A stretch of DNA of 64,000 nt, taken from assembly GCA_025093555.1 (NCBI GenBank), contig JAIWNF010000081.1, forward strand, positions 87,090 through 151,089. Direction: 5' to 3'. Of this stretch, positions 58,893 through 64,000 are shown piece by piece. The stretch is from Circinella umbellata (Eukaryota; Mucoromycota; Mucoromycetes; Mucorales; Lichtheimiaceae). The notes beneath the pieces were generated by a model that worked only from the letters and a program-made list of their open reading frames with translations, had not been told where the DNA came from and did not search any database. A program made the translations under genes and the position numbers. Numbering within the stretch: position 1 is the first letter of the stretch; the number at the start of each line of letters is the position of its first letter.

Positions 58893-60783
58893 CAAAATAC
58901 TTATATGGCCCCGGATTTAAGAGTTGGGGTTTTTCTCCTCCCCCCCTAAAAAACTGAGATTCTATTAAAAGCCAGACATGCGTCGGCAAAAAGGCGATTT
59001 CGTGTTTAGAGGAGAAAAATACTTAAGTCAGAACTACCATAAAAAAAAGAAAATTAAAAAAAACCAAGTATTAGTATATATAAAGATGCTCAATAACATA
59101 TAAAAAAGGTAAATAAAAATAAAGTGTTAGCAGAGGTGTATATAAAAAAATAAGAGTGAATAAAATTAACGTTTTTCTTCTGTGGAGAATTACAATTATA
59201 AATATTGTATATTAGCTATAATATTATTTGGCCGTTTTTTTCAGATGTAGATGGTGCAACTTAATTAGCATTAGTGATCAGATTGTTTAAAAAGGCCCCT
59301 CGCGAAAGTGAGTTTAGCAGCATGTAGTTCATTGTCCAATGTAAGGGAAGAAACAAAAGTTAATGGGTGTGGGTTATTATTCTGAAAAAAACGTGAAATC
59401 GGACAAACGTGTACTCAAACGCTTTTTTATAGCTTGTAATGGTCAATACATTTATTAATTTAGGGATGGAATCAAAAGATCTAACCAATTATTCACTGAT
59501 GTTAAATCCACAACCGAAATCAGCACGTACAACAATCGTATATTATTCATGAACTGTAGCTAATATTACTAATACGTAAAAACGTGCCTTTTTTTCGAGC
59601 CAAGTTTCAGAACACGCCTATTTACATAAAATAAAGCAATATAAACCACACGTTCATTCCAACAACATCAATAATAATATAACAATCGTCAAACCAACCG
59701 AAATTTATATTGCAAATGACCTAACGGATTGGCGTCATGATTACTCTTGGATGTAATATATATGAAGATGAGATTTAACTTATAATATTACTTGGATCAA
59801 CAGGTGAGATCAATTGTTGTTATGATATTAGTTTAGCAACTATTTTTGTCTTTGTTTATATATAATGGTAAGTGTCTGGTTTGGTTTTTAAATGGATATA
59901 ATATTCATTTTGTTAATTGATAATAATGGCAATTTAATAATAACAATCTAATAAAAATAATAATTCGTGTTTAAATATATAGAAATGGAAGAAAAGAAAT
60001 AAAATATAAATAGATAATATAAAAAACGGAATTGTTAACTCTATTGAGTATCAAAGTTTGTGTTTGGAGGGAGAGAGAGGATTGTATCAAGGTTACTGCT
60101 AAGATCGGTTACATTGGCCGTCATGTTGTTGATTTGTTCAAGTAAAGCTGTTATAGTTTCTTCGTTATTATTATTGATCATTTTTCTGTCAATTCTACGT
60201 TTCAAATCTCGTGTTTTAGATGCAAGCTTATTGATAGCATCAGAAAGCTGCTGTTTTGGACTGTTTTGTGGTTGGTGTTCTTGTTGTATGATAGTCGTGG
60301 TTGTAGAAGAAGGCTCTCCCCATGTATGTTGTGTATTTATTTGTGGTCGAACAGTGACAGATGGATCATGGAGCTCAATATAAAACATGTGTTTGCATGG
60401 AAAAAAGTGTTGTTGGAAGTAAGCACAAATACATGAAATCATTTGACTGTTTTGTGCTTTTATCTGTAATTATGGATATTAGTATTCATATCTTGATGGA
60501 TAGAAGGATATATAAAAAAGTAAATAATCAGAAATAACTTACATTATATATAGTGTTGTTGGTATTATTCGTGAATGATTCAACCGAATATTCTTCATCA
60601 GACAAGCGAATGATTGCGGATGGTGATGACATACGTTTTTCTTTTTCAGCCTTAATTTCATTTACACGAAAACGGCGTTCCAGTGCACCCATACGACCAA
60701 CATTGACGGACAAACGACTGACTTCCTGCTTAATGTCAAATGCAACCTCTTCCACCAAAACTTCACACTGCGCATATAATTAG
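58893..60783 (-). mobile_element. Second MULE, truncated (left end and 3' part of transposase)
   Basis: Begins CAAAATACTTATATGGCCCC with a nearby C-run, like the first MULE, and shares a block TTTATTAATTTAGGGAT at a comparable distance inside. The transposase C-terminal exons lie at 60041-60776. Homology to the first MULE stops at about 60776, next to a palindrome. The rest of the transposase and the other terminus are not in the window. The sequence differs enough from the first MULE to be another subfamily. Confidence 0.75.
60041..60776 (-). pseudogene. C-terminal part of a MULE transposase with SWIM finger
   Basis: Exons 60543-60776 and 60041-60463 (GT-AG). The first reads FDIKQEVSRLSVNVGRMGAL and ERRFRVNEIKAEKEKRM, matching the first MULE's FDITEEVNRLSANVGRMGST. 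The second has the SWIM finger SCICAYFQQHFFPCKHMFYI, then LHDPSVTVRPQ as in the other copy, and an Asn/Gln-rich tail ending LSLPPNTNFDTQ. The DDE domain is absent, so it cannot act on its own. Confidence 0.8.
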
Positions 60784-60869
60784 GAATCCACAAGTAAAAA
60801 GTTGTGGATTCTCTTTGTGATACTCAAGAATCACAAAGAGAATCCACAACTTTTTTTACTTGTGGATTC
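60784..60869. repeat. 86-base near-perfect palindrome at the MULE break
   Basis: Arms 60784-60821 and 60830-60869 (GAATCCACAAGTAAAAA...GTTGTGGATTCTCTTTGTGAT and its inverse) differ only by two A in an A-run, around an 8-base loop. Parts of the arm recur at about 60894-60941 (GTTGTGGATTC, AAACTTGTGG). It marks the exact point where MULE homology ends. Confidence 0.8.
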
Positions 60870-60949
60870 TCAAAGGCAAACTTGGACTCTGTAAGAATCC
60901 TAAAGTTATAAGTTGTGGATTCTTAAATCCAAACTTGTGGCATGGCTGA

Positions 60950-62029
60950 GCATATTTATTTTAGTCTATTCCTATTTTGTCTATATATATTATTTATAGT
61001 TTTTTCTTTTTACTGCTGTGTAATATTAATATTATGTAACCATAACCTTATTTACGGTATTGTGTAATATTCATTTGTTTTGATGAATGATATTTAGAAT
61101 AGATGGAAATCAACAACAACAAAAATAGAAAAAAAAACAGATTGATAATATTTGAAATAGATTTAAAAACAATATTTTATTTAATTTTTGATAATAATAA
61201 AAACGATATAACTAATATAAAATAATTACAAATAATACTATTTAGAGGGGTAGAACGTAAAGCTAATAATACAGGTGTGGGTATGGGTTATTTGGATGTA
61301 GAAGAGATGAGGAGCACATAACTGGATGAAAAGCTAGTTAGTAGGAAACTTACAGTAGTCAAGAAGGAGAATGCCGGAGATTACTAAAAAAACATTGTTA
61401 ATCTTTATTAATCGGCAAAAAAAGATGTAGAAAAGTTAATTAGTAAAAAAGAAAAAAAAAAGTCAAGTGAATGGCATAAAGAAGAAGGCATAAAATAAAT
61501 GCGAAAATGATACTTACAATATAAAACCAGACTACTAAGAATTGGATGTACCTTAATAAAAGAAAAGACATAAATAAATAATCAAAAAAAAAGATACATA
61601 ACCGGTTATATATGAATAGGATACTTAAGTGATAAGAATAAAAAGAATGGAATGGATAATTGTAGTAATAAATTCAAATCGATGTCTAATAAAAAAAGAA
61701 GAAAAAATGCATCAGCCTAAGAGAGATTATTTCATCTGAACAAATCGTAAATAAAAAGAAAAGAAACTTACCAGATATAAAAAAAAAAGAAAAAGAGAAA
61801 GAGAAGGAATAAAGATGGATCAAATGCCAAAGCACTTTATATACCCTTCTAAAAAAATGGATCGGGCTCTCTATAAAAAAAAGCATCAGGTAAAAGATGC
61901 TCTTTCTACTTTTTTATTTTCTTCCTGTACCCCCAAAAATCTTACTCGCAAAAGTAAAAATATTATCATCAAATAAGTCATTTTTTTTAAAAGAAAAAAA
62001 CTAACTGTTTTTACCTTCTTACTAATTAG
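60950..62029. other. AT-rich intergenic region
   Basis: No recognised element or gene. T/A-rich with many A-runs (61450-61810). The last part is the presumed promoter of the gene starting at 62030. Confidence 0.45.
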
Positions 62030-63080
62030 ATGTCTTCCAGCAACAACAACAACAACAACAACACTCGTCGCCAGCAACACGCTGATAACATGGCGAATAT
62101 GAATTTTCGTCGGTTGCAAGATGAGTGTTCCTCTTTGCGTGCTGAACAGGCTGCAATGAAAGCCCAGGTGGATGGCTTATCAGCTTACTTGGCAGACCTC
62201 CAACAGCAACAACTTCCGCCTCCTCCTCATAATCCAGCACCTGAGGTGGATAAAGAACGCGTGAATGATGTGATTGTAAGATAATTTACCTTTTATTTTC
62301 TATAGACCATATAATAAATTCATTAATCAAAATTCATAGAGAAACATCCATTCGCGCCATGCTTTGTTCACCGATGGTGATGGATACAATTATGATGAGA
62401 CGTTCCGTTCACCTCATAACAAAGAGGTGACAACCGTCATCTCTGCGTACTGTAGGGGTAGTCCTGGCGGCTGTGTGTTGGACGACAAGGCACTGCACAA
62501 TTAAGTCTTAATGTTCTTCCATGGCCAGAAGGTATCTACAACACGGACTATCGAGCAACAAGCCGCGATTGATCAGCGCAAACGTCGCAATAAACGGGTC
62601 TGGCTTGTTAGTATAATTGAATAAAAGTTTATATAAAATTGTTCATTCAGAAGAAAAGATCACTTACAAATCATTACATTATATAGAAACTCAAGACACG
62701 TAAAAATGCTCACCAGAAGTATAAAGCTTCATTAGAGGCTCAATATCCTGATGGTGAAAAGCTTTTTAGTCGTGAGTGTATGTCACCCGAGTTGTCTGAT
62801 GCTGAATCAGGGGCTCATGGCCTCATGCGGTTTAAGCCTTCATTCAGAAAGCCCAATGTAAATGATGAATGAATTTTTTATACAAATAGTTAAATATTGT
62901 ACTAAGAGAACGTCAATGTAAATTACATAGGTGGATAAATTTTTTGAAGAGCTTGATAGATTAAGCAAAGGAGGAAAAAAGCGACAAGGCGTAGAAGCCA
63001 AAATAAGACGTGATGGCGGGGTTCGTGAGACCCCAATCAGTGAAGAAACAGTTGCCAGTTGGCCCAGCTGGGCAAAATAA
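62030..63080 (+). CDS. Four-exon unrecognised gene with one in-frame stop
   Basis: Exons 62030-62275, 62340-62606, 62687-62857 and 62931-63080, all phase 0, 277 codons. The N-terminus is Ser/Asn-rich, followed by a short coiled coil (FRRLQDECSSLRAEQAAMKA). Exon 2 reads HALFTDGDGYNYDETFRSPH and AYCRGSPGGCVLDDKALHN, then TAA at 62502-62504, then VLMFFHGQKVSTTRTIEQQA in the same frame. Exons 3 and 4 (KYKASLEAQYPDGEKLFSRE; VDKFFEELDRLSKGGKKRQG) are clean. The stop could be CAA to TAA. Composition is richer in GC than the flanks. It is convergent with the Tnp2-like gene 81 bases away; both may belong to one large transposon. Function unknown. Confidence 0.6.
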
Positions 63081-63161
63081 TTTTTTTTTCTTTTTTACTT
63101 CATACATATTTTTTTTTATTTTGTTTTTTTATGTGTTTTATACTATATAACTATTCTACGA

Positions 63162-64000
63162 CTATATTACTATTCTACGATTTAATGGAATTATTACAAT
63201 TTTGGATGTATTTTGATTGCCTTGTGTGCCATACGCAACAATGGCTACTTGTGATGAGATTCGGTGTACTGGTAATATAGAGTGACGATCATCTGCCATA
63301 AAACGATTTCGCCACTCCTCGAGACCTTCTTGTTCGAAACGTTGTCCTGCTTCGGTACGGTACCAACGAACATATGCGAAATAGTGTTGTTTTGGCACCC
63401 GATCGACAAGAAGGACATGACGGAAATAATATTGGACTTGACCTGTCCAAGCTACAACATCACTATGTTGGAGGAATAATGCTTGTATGTGGGATCCTCG
63501 AATCGACTTTGACAATGCTGAACGATATTGTTGGCCAAATATCTCAATTGATCGGAACTTTTCCACCTCATTATAGCAACATATTCTTCCTGGCGTTTGC
63601 TGCATAACACTGTAAACTCCTTCATAATGGTGTTGATAATGTTCGAACAGCAATTCGTATGGTTGCCCATTGAATCTTGTTTTTTGGCCATCGCTCATTG
63701 ATAATAGAGTATCAGCTGGTAGTGGTTCGCTGCCAGTAACATCGATGGTTGGATCCGAAGACAATTGGTTAAAGATAAGTGGGTTGTATTGTGCTTGATT
63801 TTGTTGATTATGTATATGTGATTGACCAGCAATCTTCAATAAAACTTCTAGTTCTTCTTGACGACCTACCAAATGACTGCTTATCTTTGTATGAATAAAA
63901 TCAAGTGTGCCAGTTTTTTCAATGAATCGTTTCATAAATGTCAATTCAAAGGCATCCTTTTGGTTGGTTTCCGCATCCTTCATGAACCCATTGTATCTCA
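63162..64000 (-). CDS. C-terminal part of a Tnp2/Plavaka-like transposase, cut by window end
   Basis: Open on the minus strand from the window edge (RYNGFMKDAETNQKD) to a stop at 63162. The 'ERYNGFMKD...N..D.ELTFMKRF' segment corresponds to the E-RxxGxxK block found after the catalytic core in Tnp2/CACTA and Plavaka transposases. Downstream, HSDVVAWTGQVQYYFRHVLL and HYFAYVRWYRTEAGQRF resemble the accessory domain that follows in such proteins, and PVHRISSQVAIVAY ends the conserved part. The Met at 63983 is probably internal. No breaks seen in the visible 279 codons. Confidence 0.65.
   Translation of the reverse strand, partial: RYNGFMKDAETNQKDAFELTFMKRFIEKTGTLDFIHTKISSHLVGRQEELEVLLKIAGQSHIHNQQNQAQYNPLIFNQLSSDPTIDVTGSEPLPADTLLSMSDGQKTRFNGQPYELLFEHYQHHYEGVYSVMQQTPGRICCYNEVEKFRSIEIFGQQYRSALSKSIRGSHIQALFLQHSDVVAWTGQVQYYFRHVLLVDRVPKQHYFAYVRWYRTEAGQRFEQEGLEEWRNRFMADDRHSILPVHRISSQVAIVAYGTQGNQNTSKIVIIPLNRRIVI

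Noticed and set aside
1..64000. tRNA genes, rRNA and CRISPR arrays
   Set aside because: I looked for tRNA-like A/B boxes with cloverleaf potential and for regularly spaced repeats and saw none that held up; a dedicated tRNA scan would be decisive.

Overview
The window looks like nuclear DNA of an early-diverging fungus, most likely Mucoromycota/Mucorales. This is inferred from an AT-rich sequence with long A and T runs, many short GT-AG introns (about 50-110 bases, with atatag/tttag acceptors), Ser/Asn/Gln homopolymer tracts in proteins, and the mix of transposon families. No species is claimed.

Region 1 (about 1-21 kb) is an ordinary gene-dense segment with seven genes. They are: an ankyrin protein with a PP1-docking motif of MYPT type (+), cullin-4 (+, 18 exons), a PTR2 di/tripeptide transporter (+, 9 exons, two 22-base exons), a phosphopentomutase/phosphoglucomutase of the PGM2 type (-, 13 exons), the mitochondrial chaperone Tim10 (+), a Uds1-like coiled-coil septation protein (+, 7 exons) and an unrecognised low-complexity protein (+). 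I rebuilt exon boundaries by hand and checked that phases add up.

Region 2 (about 21-40 kb) is a transposon graveyard. It holds a DIRS-type reverse transcriptase remnant between inverted 0.4-kb repeats, a Harbinger-like transposase remnant ending in a chromodomain, a Merlin/IS1595-like remnant, a family of ~214-base LTRs (one with a perfect target duplication), and a KDZ-like gene remnant. The KDZ-like remnant is interrupted by a nearly intact 2.3-kb pogo element and a 0.8-kb MITE.

Region 3 (about 40-61 kb) is a nested stack of larger elements. In order: an LTR followed by a cysteine-rich gag-position ORF; a 4.8-kb MULE with terminal inverted repeats near 950 bases and an almost intact transposase; a Ty3/gypsy pol fragment split by a 430-base solo LTR; a 1.5-kb foldback element with 525-base arms; a Tc1/mariner DD34E transposase cut in two by a 7,064-base Plavaka-like transposon carrying two divergent genes; and a second, truncated MULE. 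The MULEs and the foldback share the same terminal motif (CAAAATACTTAT then a GCCC-rich stretch), and every non-MULE fragment here is cut off precisely at such a terminus.

Region 4 (61-64 kb) has a four-exon unknown gene with one in-frame stop, convergent with the C-terminal part of a Tnp2/Plavaka-like transposase that runs off the window. I saw no tRNA, rRNA, CRISPR array or operon-like structure.
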